Below, piece after piece: positions 45,088 through 54,677 of a DNA stretch of 64,000 bases. Made by a program: the position numbers and the translations under genes. The stretch is taken from assembly GCF_007858255.1 (NCBI RefSeq), contig NZ_VFEU01000009.1:124001-188000 (forward strand), in the 5' to 3' direction. Source of the stretch: Pseudomonas rhodesiae (GTDB taxonomy: Bacteria > Pseudomonadota > Gammaproteobacteria > Pseudomonadales > Pseudomonadaceae). Position 1 is the stretch's first letter, and every line of letters starts with the position of its first letter. The notes under the pieces were generated by a model, which did not search any database, had not been told where the DNA came from, and was given only the letters and a program-made list of their open reading frames with translations.

Positions 45088-45158
45088 AAAAACGGCTCAT
45101 CGACGGACAGTCGCCAAGCATGCCAGCGCGCCGACGCGCCTGTCTTGAACGATATTGC

Positions 45159-45374
45159 TCAGGCGAGCTTCACGGACACCTGTTCCACCGAATCCCGCGC
45201 TTCGCGCAACTCGTAGGCATCTTGGTTGAGCCGGTGAATGGTGTTGAGCAAGCGTTGACGCAACACCTCGTCGCCGAGTTTTTCCACGGCGCGCATCAGA
45301 TCGAACGCCGCGGTTTCGTTATTTTCCGCGACGGAATCCAGGGTTTTGCGCAGGTTGCGAGTGGCTCGGGTCAC
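45159..45374 (-). CDS. Small helical protein of unknown function (71 aa)
   Basis: The 71-residue protein is predicted almost wholly helical and charged (RATRNLRKTLDSVAENNETAAF, DEVLRQRLLNTIHRLN). It lacks a signal or membrane segment. Family not recognised; similar short helical proteins are common in Pseudomonas genomes. AAGGAAG precedes the ATG at 45374. It is divergent from the ars operon and about 70 bases upstream of azlC. Confidence 0.65.
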   Translation of the reverse strand: MTRATRNLRKTLDSVAENNETAAFDLMRAVEKLGDEVLRQRLLNTIHRLNQDAYELREARDSVEQVSVKLA

Positions 45375-45506
45375 GCGGGGTCTTCCTTCATCTGCAATGG
45401 GGAGGCACTCTAAGACATGAGTGTTTCATTTTAATTTCAAACACTTGTGGTTGATCTTCATGAACTTGATCCACATCAATCGAAACAAGATTTGACCGAA
45501 ACATAT

Positions 45507-45537
45507 GGAAATACGTATATTCGAATAAACGTATATG
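45507..45537 (+). promoter_or_regulatory. Candidate ArsR operator/promoter of the ars operon
   Basis: An A+T-rich imperfect dyad, ATACGTATA-TTCGAATA-AACGTATAT, ends 13 bases before the arsR start codon; its centre contains the palindrome ATTCGAAT. ArsR repressors bind such A+T-rich dyads over the promoter and release on arsenite. The exact bases bound are inferred. Confidence 0.5.
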
Positions 45538-45548
45538 CGGATGGAACC

Positions 45549-45905
45549 ATGTCAGACCTCCTGTCTCCTCCCGAACTGTTCAAATGCCTGGCCGACGCTA
45601 CCCGTGCCCGCCTGACGTTGTTGATCCTGCGCGAAGGCGAACTTTGCGTGTGCGAACTGATCCATGCTCTGGGCGACAGTCAGCCGAAAATTTCCCGGCA
45701 CCTTGCGCAATTGCGCAGCGGCGGGTTGCTGGTGGACCGTCGCCAAGGCCAGTGGATCTACTACCGTCTCAATCCGGCACTGCCCGACTGGGTGCATCAG
45801 GTGCTGACCACTACGTTGCAAGCCAACCAGCCATGGTTGCACGACGACGCGCAGCGTCTGGGTGCAATGGGCGACAGACCACAACGGGCCAGCAACTGCT
45901 GCTGA
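45549..45905 (+). CDS. arsR: ArsR-family arsenic repressor
   Basis: A 118-residue winged-helix repressor. The metal-binding motif ELCVCEL (C33, C35) is in the sensor helix and the recognition helix follows (PKISRHLAQLRSGGLL). A C-terminal Cys pair (SNCC) may add a ligand. As(III) binding would release it from the operator just upstream. The ATG at 45549 is the only start that fits the family. It is first in arsRBCH. Confidence 0.92.
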   Translation: MSDLLSPPELFKCLADATRARLTLLILREGELCVCELIHALGDSQPKISRHLAQLRSGGLLVDRRQGQWIYYRLNPALPDWVHQVLTTTLQANQPWLHDDAQRLGAMGDRPQRASNCC

Positions 45906-45924
45906 GCCATCGGAGCGTTAATTC

Positions 45925-47208
45925 ATGCTTGTCGCAATCGCCATTTTTCTGTTCACCATCGTGCTGGTTATCTGGCAACCCAAAGGCCTCGGCGTCGGCT
46001 GGAGCGCCAGCCTCGGTGCGATCCTGGCCTTGGCGTGCGGTGTCATCAGCCTGGCGGATATCCCGGTGGTGTGGCACATCATCTGGAACGCCACCGGTAC
46101 CTTTGTTGCGTTGATCATCATCAGCCTGCTGCTCGATGAGGCCGGCTTCTTCGCCTGGGCCGCCTTGCATGTGGCGCGTTGGGGCCGTGGGCGCGGCCGA
46201 CGTCTGTTTGCGTATATGGTGCTGCTCGGCGCGCTGGTGTCGGCGCTGTTCGCCAACGACGGCGCGGCGCTGATCCTTACGCCCATCGTGATGTCGATGC
46301 TGTTGGCACTGCGCTTTTCGCCGGCGGCGACCCTGGCGTTCGTGATGGGCGCGGGCTTTATTGCCGACACCGCGAGCCTGCCGTTGGTGGTATCGAACCT
46401 GGTGAATATCGTTTCGGCCGACTACTTCAAGATCGGTTTCAACCAATACGCGGCGGTGATGGTGCCGGTCAACCTGGTCAGCGTCGCGGCTACGCTGGCG
46501 GTGCTGCTGTGGTTTTTCCGCCGGGATATTCCCCAGAGCTACGACCCGGCCGACCTGGATGAGCCCGTCAGCGCGATCCACGACCGCGCCACGTTCCGCG
46601 CCGGCTGGTGGGTGCTGGGCATTCTGCTGGTCGGCTGTTTTGCCCTGGAACCGTTGGGCATCCCCATCAGCGCGATTTCCGCCGTGTGCGCCGTGCTCCT
46701 GCTGGTAATCGCCGCCAAGGGCCACAAGATCTCCACACGCAAAGTGCTCAAAGAGGCACCGTGGCAGATCGTGATTTTTTCCCTGGGCATGTATCTGGTG
46801 GTCTATGGCCTGCGCAATGCCGGTCTCACTACTTACCTGGCCACCTGGCTCGATACCTTCGCCACCTATGGCGTGTGGGGTGCGGCCATGGGCACGGGGG
46901 TACTGACGGCACTGCTGTCATCGGCGATGAATAACCTGCCGACGGTGCTGATCGGCGCGCTGTCCATCGAGTCCAGCCATGCGGTGGGCGTGGTCAAGGA
47001 CGCGATGGTCTACGCCAACGTGATCGGCAGCGATCTCGGCCCGAAAATCACCCCAATCGGCAGCCTGGCCACGTTGCTGTGGCTGCATATCCTGGCGCGC
47101 AAAGGCATCACCATCACCTGGGGTTACTACTTCAAAGTCGGCATTGTGCTGACCTTGCCAGTGCTGCTGATCACCCTCGCCGCCCTCGCCTTGCGCTTGA
47201 GTGTCTGA
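45925..47208 (+). CDS. arsB: Arsenite efflux permease ArsB
   Basis: The 427-residue membrane protein has 10 to 12 hydrophobic segments. Its start ([23 protein letters not shown]) and motifs such as [15 protein letters not shown] and [17 protein letters not shown] are those of ArsB rather than Acr3. It pumps arsenite or antimonite from the cytoplasm using the proton gradient. CGGAG precedes the ATG, 19 bases after the arsR stop. Confidence 0.94.
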   Translation: MLVAIAIFLFTIVLVIWQPKGLGVGWSASLGAILALACGVISLADIPVVWHIIWNATGTFVALIIISLLLDEAGFFAWAALHVARWGRGRGRRLFAYMVLLGALVSALFANDGAALILTPIVMSMLLALRFSPAATLAFVMGAGFIADTASLPLVVSNLVNIVSADYFKIGFNQYAAVMVPVNLVSVAATLAVLLWFFRRDIPQSYDPADLDEPVSAIHDRATFRAGWWVLGILLVGCFALEPLGIPISAISAVCAVLLLVIAAKGHKISTRKVLKEAPWQIVIFSLGMYLVVYGLRNAGLTTYLATWLDTFATYGVWGAAMGTGVLTALLSSAMNNLPTVLIGALSIESSHAVGVVKDAMVYANVIGSDLGPKITPIGSLATLLWLHILARKGITITWGYYFKVGIVLTLPVLLITLAALALRLSV

Positions 47209-47220
47209 AGGAGCCGTTTC

Positions 47221-47691
47221 ATGAAAGTTCTGTTTATGTGTACCGCCAACAGCTGTCGCAGCATCTTGTCCGAAGCCGTGTTCAACCACCTGGCGCCGGC
47301 AGGTTTCCAAGCGGTCAGTTCCGGCAGCTTTCCCAAAGGACAAGTGCTGCCCCGCAGCCTGAGCACGCTGCAAGCAGCCGGTATCAGCACCGAGGGTTTG
47401 TACAGCAAGGGCAACGACGCCTTCGAAGACAGCCCGCCGGACCTGGTGATCACCGTGTGCGACAAGGCCGCTGGCGAAGCCTGCCCGGTGTACTTCGGTC
47501 CGGCAATGAAAACCCATTGGGGGTTGGAGGACCCGTCCGACGTCGACGGTGATGACGCACACCTCAATGCCGCCTTCCAGGCCACCCTGGAAACCATCGA
47601 AAGCCGTTGCCGGGCGTTTTTTGCATTGCCGTTCGAGCGTTTGTGCCCGGCAGAACTGAAGGTTGAACTGGAGCGCATTGCGCAACTGTGA
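47221..47691 (+). CDS. arsC: Arsenate reductase (LMW phosphatase / thioredoxin type)
   Basis: The 156-residue enzyme has the P-loop C7-T-A-N-S-C-R-S and the distal redox cysteines C80 (ITVCDKA) and C88 (EACPVY), as in thioredoxin-coupled ArsC. It reduces As(V) to As(III) for export by ArsB. AGGAG precedes the ATG, 12 bases after arsB. Confidence 0.93.
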   Translation: MKVLFMCTANSCRSILSEAVFNHLAPAGFQAVSSGSFPKGQVLPRSLSTLQAAGISTEGLYSKGNDAFEDSPPDLVITVCDKAAGEACPVYFGPAMKTHWGLEDPSDVDGDDAHLNAAFQATLETIESRCRAFFALPFERLCPAELKVELERIAQL

Positions 47692-47703
47692 CAGGAGCAA
47701 ACA

Positions 47704-48390
47704 ATGAGCACGCTGCCGAATCTCGACGCTGGCCTTTCCCCCCCTCTTCACACTGGGCCGTCCCCCGCGCCGCGTATCTTGCTGCTCTATGGCTCGACGC
47801 GGCCACGCTCGTTCAGCCGCTTGCTGGTGGAGGAAGCTGCACGCTTGCTGGAGCATTTCGGCGCTGAGACCCGGATATTCAACCCCAGCGGTTTGCCGCT
47901 GCCGGACGATGCTCCCAGCGACCACCCCAAGGTCCAGGAATTGCTGACGCTGATGCAGTGGTCCGAGGGCCAGGTATGGTGCTCGCCCGAGCGGCACGGT
48001 TCGATGAGCGCGGTATTCAAGGCGCAAATCGACTGGGTTCCCCTGGCGCTGGGCGCCGTGCGCCCTACCCAGGGCAAGACTCTGGCGGTGATGCAAGTGT
48101 CCGGCGGTTCGCAGTCGTTCAACACCGTCAACCAACTTCGCGTCCTGGGCCGCTGGATGCGCATGTTCACCATCCCCAATCAATCCTCGGTGCCCAAGGC
48201 GTTTCTGGAATTCGATGAACACGACCGCATGAAGCCTTCGGCGTTGTATGACCGCGTTGTGGATGTGATGGAGGAACTGGTGAAGTTCACGGTGCTGCTG
48301 CGCGATCGCCCGGACCTCGTCGACCGCTACTCGGAACGCAAGGAAAGTGCCGACGAGTTATCGCAGCGGGTCAATCAACGGTCGATCTGA
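47704..48390 (+). CDS. arsH: ArsH organoarsenical oxidase
   Basis: The 228-residue NADPH-dependent FMN flavoprotein has the phosphate-binding loop [15 protein letters not shown] (residues about 27-41), and [11 protein letters not shown] and SGGSQSFN motifs typical of ArsH. It oxidises trivalent methylated arsenicals to less toxic pentavalent forms. It is last in the ars operon, 12 bases after arsC, with an ACAGGAG site. Confidence 0.93.
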   Translation: MSTLPNLDAGLSPPLHTGPSPAPRILLLYGSTRPRSFSRLLVEEAARLLEHFGAETRIFNPSGLPLPDDAPSDHPKVQELLTLMQWSEGQVWCSPERHGSMSAVFKAQIDWVPLALGAVRPTQGKTLAVMQVSGGSQSFNTVNQLRVLGRWMRMFTIPNQSSVPKAFLEFDEHDRMKPSALYDRVVDVMEELVKFTVLLRDRPDLVDRYSERKESADELSQRVNQRSI

Positions 48391-48443
48391 ACGACCGGGC
48401 CCGGTTATGCTCACAAGCTTGCGTTTTCTACCGAGTCGATTGA

Positions 48444-49235
48444 ATGAACGACATGCACCACGCCTGGCTGGGCAGCTACGAAATCAGCAGTACGCACTGC
48501 ACGGGCTTGAACTTCGCCCGCCACAGCCACGACGAGTGCGTGATCGGCGTGAATCTTATCGGCGAGGAAAACGTGTGGCTCGACCGGCGTGAGTTTGTCG
48601 CCGGACCGGGCAGCATCACCCTGTACAACCCCGGACAAATCCAGGGCGGCGGCGCGGCTGACGGTGCGCCTTGGCAATTTGTCAGTCTGTATGCCACGGC
48701 GGATCAGCTGGCCCACGACCTGGGGCTGGCGTACGTGGAATTCGATCGCGCCGTGTGCTTTCAGCCAGCCCTTGCCCAGAGCCTAGCGGCTGCGGTGCAC
48801 GGCGCCTTGAGTACCGATGCGCTGATACGGGAATTGAACGAGGACGCCCTGGTCCTGGCGCTCGCCGAGGTGGTCAGCCTCAGCGGCGTGCGCCTGCCCA
48901 GCGCCACGGCCCCCGGTAACAGCCTGATCAGCCGTGCCCAGGAATTGCTCGCCGAGCAGTTGCATCAGTCGCTGCCGCTGGAGCAGTTGGGTGATGAGCT
49001 GGGGCTGTCCAAATTCCATCTGCTGCGCACCTTCCAGAAAGAAACGGGCCTCAGCCCGCGCCAATGGGCCATGCAACTGCGCACCCGTCGTGCCAAAGGT
49101 TTACTGCGCAACGGTGTATCGGCCGGCCAGGTCGCCCATGACCTGGGCTTCGCCGATCAGAGCCACCTCAATCGGCATTTTCGCGCCGCCTATGGCATCA
49201 CGCCGGGGCGCTACCAAAACGTGCTGCAGCGCTGA
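48444..49235 (+). CDS. AraC-family regulator
   Basis: The 263-residue protein has an N-terminal cupin-like sensor (HSHDECVIGVNLIGEE, PGSITLYNPGQIQGG) and a C-terminal AraC double helix-turn-helix (LEQLGDELGLSKFHLLRTFQKETG and DLGFADQSHLNRHFRAAYGITPG). The same layout is found beside LysE-type exporters. A LysE gene lies 75 bases downstream on the same strand and is the likely target, with an amino acid or analogue as signal. Two ATG codons are near the start. Confidence 0.85.
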   Translation: MNDMHHAWLGSYEISSTHCTGLNFARHSHDECVIGVNLIGEENVWLDRREFVAGPGSITLYNPGQIQGGGAADGAPWQFVSLYATADQLAHDLGLAYVEFDRAVCFQPALAQSLAAAVHGALSTDALIRELNEDALVLALAEVVSLSGVRLPSATAPGNSLISRAQELLAEQLHQSLPLEQLGDELGLSKFHLLRTFQKETGLSPRQWAMQLRTRRAKGLLRNGVSAGQVAHDLGFADQSHLNRHFRAAYGITPGRYQNVLQR

Positions 49236-49310
49236 ACAACGCAATCTGATCCAAGACACCTGTGCGACGCGGCGGCACACTGCCGACCATCACTGGATGG
49301 GAACGCGGGC

Positions 49311-49922
49311 ATGCTGACGATTTTTCTTTACGCACTGGTATTCGGTTTTGTCTTTTGCCTCTCTCCCGGTGCGGTGTTGGCCGAGACCCTGCGCCGTGGC
49401 TTGCTGCACGGGTTCATCCCGGCGTTGCTGGTGCAAGTCGGCTCGCTGGTGGGCGATGCGGTATGGGCAGTGATCGGTCTAACCGGCATTGCGCTGTTGA
49501 TCCAGCATGATGCCGTGCGTGTGCCCCTGACGGTGATCTGCGCGCTGTACCTGGCCTGGCTCGGCGTTCTCAGCCTGCTGGACGCCTGGCGCTTGCCGGC
49601 CATGGACAATGCCCCGGCCGGCTCCGGGCAGAATGCGCTGGCAGTGGGCGCGGCGATCTCGCTGGCCAACCCGAAAAACATTGTGTATTGGGGCGCCCTG
49701 GGCAGCGCCTTGTCCGGCATCGTCGGCGCCACGCCGAGCCATGGGCAGACGCTGATGTTCTTTGCCGGTTTTATGCTCGCCTCGGTGTTGTCGTGTTTCT
49801 TGACCGCCGCGCTGGTCAACCTGATGCGCAAGCATGCCTCGGTGCGATGGCACCGCATCAGTTATGCCACGTGCGGGCTGGTCTTGATCTATCTGGCCGT
49901 ACTCGCTGCGCAGGGTATTTGA
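49311..49922 (+). CDS. LysE/RhtB-family amino acid exporter
   Basis: A 203-residue inner-membrane protein with about six hydrophobic helices. Family marks are the start FVFCLSPGAVLAETLRRGLLHG and LANPKNIVYWGALGSA. RhtB/LysE proteins export amino acids or homoserine lactones; the substrate cannot be stated. It follows an AraC regulator on the same strand. Confidence 0.88.
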   Translation: MLTIFLYALVFGFVFCLSPGAVLAETLRRGLLHGFIPALLVQVGSLVGDAVWAVIGLTGIALLIQHDAVRVPLTVICALYLAWLGVLSLLDAWRLPAMDNAPAGSGQNALAVGAAISLANPKNIVYWGALGSALSGIVGATPSHGQTLMFFAGFMLASVLSCFLTAALVNLMRKHASVRWHRISYATCGLVLIYLAVLAAQGI

Positions 49923-50006
49923 AGCGGTAGCGTCCAAGCGCCCGATGATGCAGGCACGCTGCTCAAGCACTATGATGGCTCGGTCCTCCACCCCCGGGCA
50001 TGGCAC

Positions 50007-50534
50007 ATGAACCGCATCGAACATTTCACACTCTTGGCCACCTACAATCAGTGGATGAACCGCAAGGTCTACGCCGCCGCCGGCAGGCTGAGCGACGCTG
50101 ACTTACGCATGGACCGTCACGCGTTTTTCGGTTCGATCTTCGGCACCCTCAACCACCTGATCCTGGGCGACACCGTGTGGCTCAAACGCTTTGCCGAGCA
50201 CCCTGCCGACTACCCGGCGCTGGCCCCATTGAGCAGCGTCGCCCTGCCCCCGGACCTCAAACAACTGGCCTTCGCCGACCTGCATGAATTGTCCGCACGG
50301 CGCGCCTGGCTGGACCAGATGATTATCGATTGGGCTCACAGCCTGACCGAGAACGACCTCGATCAGCGCCTGCACTACCACAACATGCGCGGCGTTGGCG
50401 CCAACAAACCATTCGCCAGTCTCATCGTGCATTTTTTCAATCACCAGACCCACCACCGAGGCCAGGTAACCACCCTGCTGACCCAGGCCGGCCAGGATGT
50501 GGGCGACACCGACCTGCTGGCGCTGATCGACTGA
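50007..50534 (+). CDS. DinB-family metal-binding protein
   Basis: The 175-residue four-helix-bundle protein has the three His of the DinB metal site: H50 (TLNHLILGD), H146 and H150 (HFFNHQTHHRGQ). DinB/YfiT-like proteins are thought to be metal-dependent thiol or hydrolytic enzymes, despite the damage-inducible name; function here is unknown. It starts at ATG 50007 and converges with the GFA gene, two bases apart. Confidence 0.85.
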   Translation: MNRIEHFTLLATYNQWMNRKVYAAAGRLSDADLRMDRHAFFGSIFGTLNHLILGDTVWLKRFAEHPADYPALAPLSSVALPPDLKQLAFADLHELSARRAWLDQMIIDWAHSLTENDLDQRLHYHNMRGVGANKPFASLIVHFFNHQTHHRGQVTTLLTQAGQDVGDTDLLALID

Positions 50535-50536
50535 GA

Positions 50537-50995
50537 TCAGTGCGAGGTCAGCTCGGCATAGGCCTGCATCAAGCGTGGAAAGTCCTCGGGCGCGGGCAAT
50601 TGCGCGAAGCTTTCGACTGCCGGCGTGAGCGCCCAGGGCAGCTTTTCGCAGGTCCAGGTCTCCATGAACGGCGCAAAATCGGCCGCGCTGTCCAACATCG
50701 TTGTCCGCACGTTAACGAAGCCGTCGATGCCATGGGGGCGCGTAAATAACCAACTCATACAGTGGGGGCAGCAGTAATGGCGGTCCGCGCCGTGCAGGCC
50801 ACCGATCACCGGGGAACCTTGGGTGACGGTAAACGCATCCGCGGTGAATAGCGCACTCAAAGAGAACGCACTGGCGCTCATCTTTTGGCAGCCGGTGCAA
50901 TGACAGGCCATGGTCATCACCGGTGCATGGGCCACGCGCAAACGCACGCGATTACAGCGGCAACCGCCTTCTCGTGGCAGGTCTTCGATACGCAT
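50537..50995 (-). CDS. GFA-family zinc protein
   Basis: The 152-residue protein has the zinc-cysteine pattern of the GFA (glutathione-dependent formaldehyde-activating enzyme) fold: C12-x-C14, C31-x-C33-x-x-C36, and C76-x-x-C79. Members are named for a proposed formaldehyde-glutathione role, but most have unknown function. The ATG at 50995 is chosen by family length; the open frame extends upstream without a ribosome site. It converges with the DinB gene. Confidence 0.85.
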   Translation of the reverse strand: MRIEDLPREGGCRCNRVRLRVAHAPVMTMACHCTGCQKMSASAFSLSALFTADAFTVTQGSPVIGGLHGADRHYCCPHCMSWLFTRPHGIDGFVNVRTTMLDSAADFAPFMETWTCEKLPWALTPAVESFAQLPAPEDFPRLMQAYAELTSH

Positions 50996-51228
50996 CACAC
51001 TCTCCTGTTTATGATGGGACGCGCCAGCGTAGCGGTATTCGCGCCACTCTGCAGCCTCGGGTGCGGCGCCCAACCTGGCTGAGTACCGTATACGCAAATA
51101 ATCCCGCGTCTCCATCATTCCTCCATAAAACCTCCCATGAAAGCGCACGCATGTGATGCACAGTAGGCTTCGTCGCCCCCTGGTAATTGGCCATACTGCG
51201 ACCATCGAACCGCACCACCGAGCCGACC

Positions 51229-51975
51229 ATGACTGAATCGCACCTGACTTCGACACCAGCGGACTTCGCCACTCAATCCCAGGCTCTGGTATTGATCGCC
51301 GAAGACGAGCCGCAAATCGCCGACATCCTCGCCGCTTACCTCAAGCGCAGTGGCTTTCAGACCGTCCATGCCCTGGATGGGCGGCGCGCGCTGGAACTGC
51401 ATCAAGCCCTCAAGCCCGACCTGGTGCTGCTGGACGTGTTGATGCCACAACTGGATGGCTGGATGGTACTGGCCGAGATCCGCCACCGTGGCAACACCCC
51501 GGTGATCATGCTGACCGCGCAGGACCAGGACATGGACAAGTTGATGGGGCTACGCATCGGCGCCGACGACTACATCGTCAAACCGTTCAACCCCGCCGAA
51601 GTGGTGGCCAGGACCCAGGCGGTCCTGCGCCGCTCCCGCGACCAGGGCTATGGCAGCGGCCAGCGCGTGTTACGGGTGGAGGGTTTTGAAATCGACGTCG
51701 ACAGCCATGAAGTCAGCGTGCGAATCGGCACACGACAGCACGCATTAAGCCTGACCGCGACGGAATTTCGCTTGTTGGCGCAGTTGGCCAAAGCCCCCAG
51801 GCGCGTATTCAGTCGCGCCGAGTTGCTTGCGCTGTGCTCGCCCGAGAGCGATAGCCTGGAGCGTACGGTGGACAGCCATATCAGCAAATTGCGCCGCAAG
51901 ATCGAAGACCTGGGCTTGCAAGGTGTGCCGGCGAGCATCCGTGGGGTGGGTTACCGGTTTGGGAGCCACCCATGA
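51229..51975 (+). CDS. OmpR-family response regulator
   Basis: The 248-residue protein has a receiver domain with acceptor D69 (VLLDVLMPQLDG) and K in VKPF, then an OmpR/PhoB winged helix (about 150-245, ALSLTATEFRLLAQLAKAP...). It resembles BaeR/AdeR/SmeR-type regulators of efflux genes, but the target is unknown since no pump gene adjoins. Its stop overlaps the next gene (the kinase) by four bases. Confidence 0.9.
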   Translation: MTESHLTSTPADFATQSQALVLIAEDEPQIADILAAYLKRSGFQTVHALDGRRALELHQALKPDLVLLDVLMPQLDGWMVLAEIRHRGNTPVIMLTAQDQDMDKLMGLRIGADDYIVKPFNPAEVVARTQAVLRRSRDQGYGSGQRVLRVEGFEIDVDSHEVSVRIGTRQHALSLTATEFRLLAQLAKAPRRVFSRAELLALCSPESDSLERTVDSHISKLRRKIEDLGLQGVPASIRGVGYRFGSHP

Positions 51976-53048
51976 GGACCGCCAATAGCTTGAGCCGGCA
52001 GATTATTCTGTCGATGTCTGCCGTGGTGCTCTGCGTGATCGCCCTAGCGGTCGTCGGCTCCTACGTGTTTTACGCGCTGCTCTGGATGTTCTGGCCACCC
52101 ACGGATATCGATGTGGACGAGTGGCTGCCCACTGGGGTGGAGTGGGCGTGGATGGCGCTGATCACGACAATTAGCCTGGCCGTGGGGGCCGTGGTGGCGA
52201 TCAAATTGTCCCGGCGCATTCTGATGCCGTTGAACTCGGTGGCGGCCAGCCTTCGCCGCCTTGCCGACGGCGACCTGGATGCCCGGGCGACGACGTCCGA
52301 TCGCGCATTGGCCGAGGCCAGCGTGCTAGTGGATGACTTCAACAGCATGGCCGCACGTTTGAAGCGCATGGCCCAAGAGCAGTCATTCTGGAATGCCGCG
52401 ATTGCCCATGAACTGCGCACCCCGCTGACTATCCTGCGCGGTCGCCTGCAAGGGTTGGCCGAAGGGGTCTTTCCTCCGGATCAAGCACAGTTCTACAGCC
52501 TGCTGGGCCAGGTCGAGGGCCTGACCCGACTGATCGAAGACTTGCGGGTCGTGGGCCTGGCAGACAATGGTTACCTGGATGTGCATATCCAACGGGCCGA
52601 CTTGGCCGACGAGATTGAGGCTGACGCGCGTCTGTTCGAACCTGGCCTGCAAGCCTGCGGATTCACCCTGCATATGGACCTGCTCAGGCAACCGGTGCAT
52701 TGCGACCCCGCACGCATACGTCAGGCCCTGTTAGCCATGCTCGACAACCTCAAGCGGCACGCCACTCCAGGCACCGTCACGGTGAGCCTCGGCAGCCTGG
52801 ACGGCGTCAATACCTTGAGCGTCGCGGATGCAGGCCCGGGCATCGACGAAGCGTTCGCCGCGCATATCTTCGAGCCATTCCAGCGTGGGGAAAGCTCACG
52901 CTCCCGTGCCCAGGGCGGCAGCGGCCTGGGCCTGGCGGTGGTGCGCGCCATTGCCATGGCCCACGAGGGCCGCGTGACCTGCCGCAATCTTGAGGGTGGC
53001 GGCAGCCTGTTCGAACTGACGTGGCCAGAACGACCGGTCGCTATCTGA
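51972..53048 (+). CDS. Sensor histidine kinase
   Basis: A 358-residue inner-membrane kinase: transmembrane helices at about 12-40 and 58-80 with a short periplasmic loop, then a HAMP linker, a dimerisation domain with the phospho-acceptor H146 (AIAHELRTPLT), and an ATPase domain with G1/G2 boxes (DAGPGIDEAF, GGSGLGLAVV). It is the partner of the upstream regulator, with an ATGA overlap. The short sensor loop suggests an intramembrane or envelope cue. Confidence 0.9.
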   Translation: MRTANSLSRQIILSMSAVVLCVIALAVVGSYVFYALLWMFWPPTDIDVDEWLPTGVEWAWMALITTISLAVGAVVAIKLSRRILMPLNSVAASLRRLADGDLDARATTSDRALAEASVLVDDFNSMAARLKRMAQEQSFWNAAIAHELRTPLTILRGRLQGLAEGVFPPDQAQFYSLLGQVEGLTRLIEDLRVVGLADNGYLDVHIQRADLADEIEADARLFEPGLQACGFTLHMDLLRQPVHCDPARIRQALLAMLDNLKRHATPGTVTVSLGSLDGVNTLSVADAGPGIDEAFAAHIFEPFQRGESSRSRAQGGSGLGLAVVRAIAMAHEGRVTCRNLEGGGSLFELTWPERPVAI

Positions 53049-53072
53049 AACCCAACCTCCCCAGGTGCAGGC

Positions 53073-53282
53073 ATGTGTTTTTTTGTCCTCGGATTCAAGG
53101 GCGTTGAACGCTATCGCCATTTCGCCTTACTGGACACACAAGGACGCTGTATCGCTTTTAAAAGCTGCGAAGGAACGCCCCAGAACGGCAAATGGGTGCA
53201 AGTCAAACATATCAATCTGGCCTGGCTGAACCGCGTGTTGCCTGCGCAGGCGCTGACCGGGCCACCTACACCACCGTTGTAA
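53073..53282 (+). CDS. Small protein of unknown function (69 aa)
   Basis: The 69-residue protein (FFVLGFKGVERYRHFALLDTQG..., FKSCEGTPQNGKWVQV) looks like a small beta domain with a Pro-rich end. I do not recognise a family. It lies 24 bases after the histidine kinase and 20 before the next gene. A GCAGG site precedes the ATG at 53073. It may be translated with the downstream membrane genes. Confidence 0.6.
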   Translation: MCFFVLGFKGVERYRHFALLDTQGRCIAFKSCEGTPQNGKWVQVKHINLAWLNRVLPAQALTGPPTPPL

Positions 53283-53302
53283 TTCACCCACGGATTGCAT
53301 CC

Positions 53303-53701
53303 ATGTCTAACTCTATTCGCGACCGGACCATGCTTGACCTGACGCAACTGGAAGACTCCATAAAGTGCTGCAGCGCTAAGCTCAAGAAACTACAGCGCTT
53401 CTGGATTCCCCTGCAAAAACACGCGCCGCGCCTGGTGCTGTCGCTGTGGATCATCGGGGTTGTGGCCTCGTTGTTTACCCAGTGCTACTACCACTGGCTG
53501 CTGCTGGCGCCGGCCATTTGCATCTTGATCATCCTGGAGATGGTGATCGAAGAAGTGCAAACCGATCTGTTATTGATGACCGCAGAGACACGCTACCTGC
53601 TCGACATCACGCGCGGTCTGTATGCCGGTACATCCCTGCCTCAACCCCGTACGTTACGCACACCAGGTGCCCCATGCCGTCCGTCACACCGCCATTACTG
53701 A
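53303..53701 (+). CDS. Two-helix membrane protein of unknown function
   Basis: The 132-residue protein has a coiled N-terminal half (LTQLEDSIKCCSAKLKKLQRFW) and two hydrophobic helices at about 45-65 and 66-90, then EMVIEEVQTDLLLMTAETRYLLD. I do not recognise a family. The last 28 bases overlap the start of the next gene, and its tail there (TLRTPGAPCRPSHRHY) reads like the other frame, so its true end may have been moved by a mutation. ATG 53303 is the best start. Confidence 0.55.
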   Translation: MSNSIRDRTMLDLTQLEDSIKCCSAKLKKLQRFWIPLQKHAPRLVLSLWIIGVVASLFTQCYYHWLLLAPAICILIILEMVIEEVQTDLLLMTAETRYLLDITRGLYAGTSLPQPRTLRTPGAPCRPSHRHY

Positions 53702-54594
53702 ACGAACCCAGCCGCCAGATCGGCCAACAATCGGCCAGCCAGACGCTCAAAGCCATCGCCAAAGCCTACCCCGGCAAGTTGTTTTGCACCCTGTCCCTGG
53801 TGGCGCTGGAAAATGCCTTACTGCTGGCTTACCCCTTGTTCGCGGGGTTTGCCGTGGACGCCATTATTCGTGGCGATGGCAAGAGCGCGCTGCTCTATGC
53901 CGCCGTGGTCCTGGGTTTCTGGGTAGTCGGCGCGGCGAGACGCGCATTGGATACGCGAACATTCACCCGCATCTATGCTGACCTTGCGGTGCCGGTGATC
54001 CTCAATCAGCGCCTGCAACGCCACAGCACCTCCAAGTCAGCCGCGAGAGTGGTACTGGCACGGGAATTTGTGGACTTCTTTGAGAAGCACGTGCCCACGA
54101 TTGCCACCGCATTGGTCTCCATCGTTGGCGCCGCCGCCATGCTGCTGGCGATCGAACCCTGGGTCGGGCTGGCATGCCTTGGAGCGCTGGGGCTGTGTTT
54201 GATGGTGGTGCCAGGCTTTGCGCGGCGCAATCAACGACTGCATGAGCGCCTGAACAACCGACTGGAAAAGGAAATCAGCCTAGTGGAGCAAGTCGGCGCT
54301 CATACGCTACGCCGTCATTACCGGGTGCTGTCGCGATTGCGCATTCGCTTGTCAGACCGTGAGGCCGTCGCCTTTCTCACCATCGGGCTGTTGGCGGCCT
54401 TGCTGTTCGTGGTCGCGATTACCCAGCTGGCGCTCTCCCCTGCGGTGAAGGCCGGGCATGTGTATGCGGTGATGACTTACCTGTGGACCTTCGTCAGTTG
54501 CCTGGACGAAGCGCCCAGCGTAGTAGACCAACTGGCGCGCCTCAAGGATATCGGCGAGCGCGTGGACCCCGGTTTGGGTGAAACATCGCCTTGA
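53674..54594 (+). CDS. ABC-transporter-like six-transmembrane protein without ATPase
   Basis: The 306-residue protein starts at ATG 53674 (MPSVTPPLLNEPSRQIGQQS). It has six hydrophobic helices like the membrane half of an exporter-type ABC transporter (ABC_membrane_6 family), with charged cytoplasmic loops (ARRNQRLHERLNNRLEKEIS). No Walker A, signature or nucleotide-binding domain is found here, and no ATPase gene adjoins. Function is unknown; it could work with an ATPase elsewhere. It overlaps the previous gene by 28 bases. Confidence 0.7.
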   Translation: MPSVTPPLLNEPSRQIGQQSASQTLKAIAKAYPGKLFCTLSLVALENALLLAYPLFAGFAVDAIIRGDGKSALLYAAVVLGFWVVGAARRALDTRTFTRIYADLAVPVILNQRLQRHSTSKSAARVVLAREFVDFFEKHVPTIATALVSIVGAAAMLLAIEPWVGLACLGALGLCLMVVPGFARRNQRLHERLNNRLEKEISLVEQVGAHTLRRHYRVLSRLRIRLSDREAVAFLTIGLLAALLFVVAITQLALSPAVKAGHVYAVMTYLWTFVSCLDEAPSVVDQLARLKDIGERVDPGLGETSP

Positions 54595-54677
54595 CTGCTC
54601 TCACGTCGACGCCATGGCGATTGGGTATTTTCAGACTACCCTCATCCCTACCAGTCGTCCGCTGCCGCCCGTGGGTA

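Noticed and set aside
46918..48222. A 434-codon minus-strand frame
   Set aside because: Antisense to arsB, arsC and arsH, all of which have full motifs.
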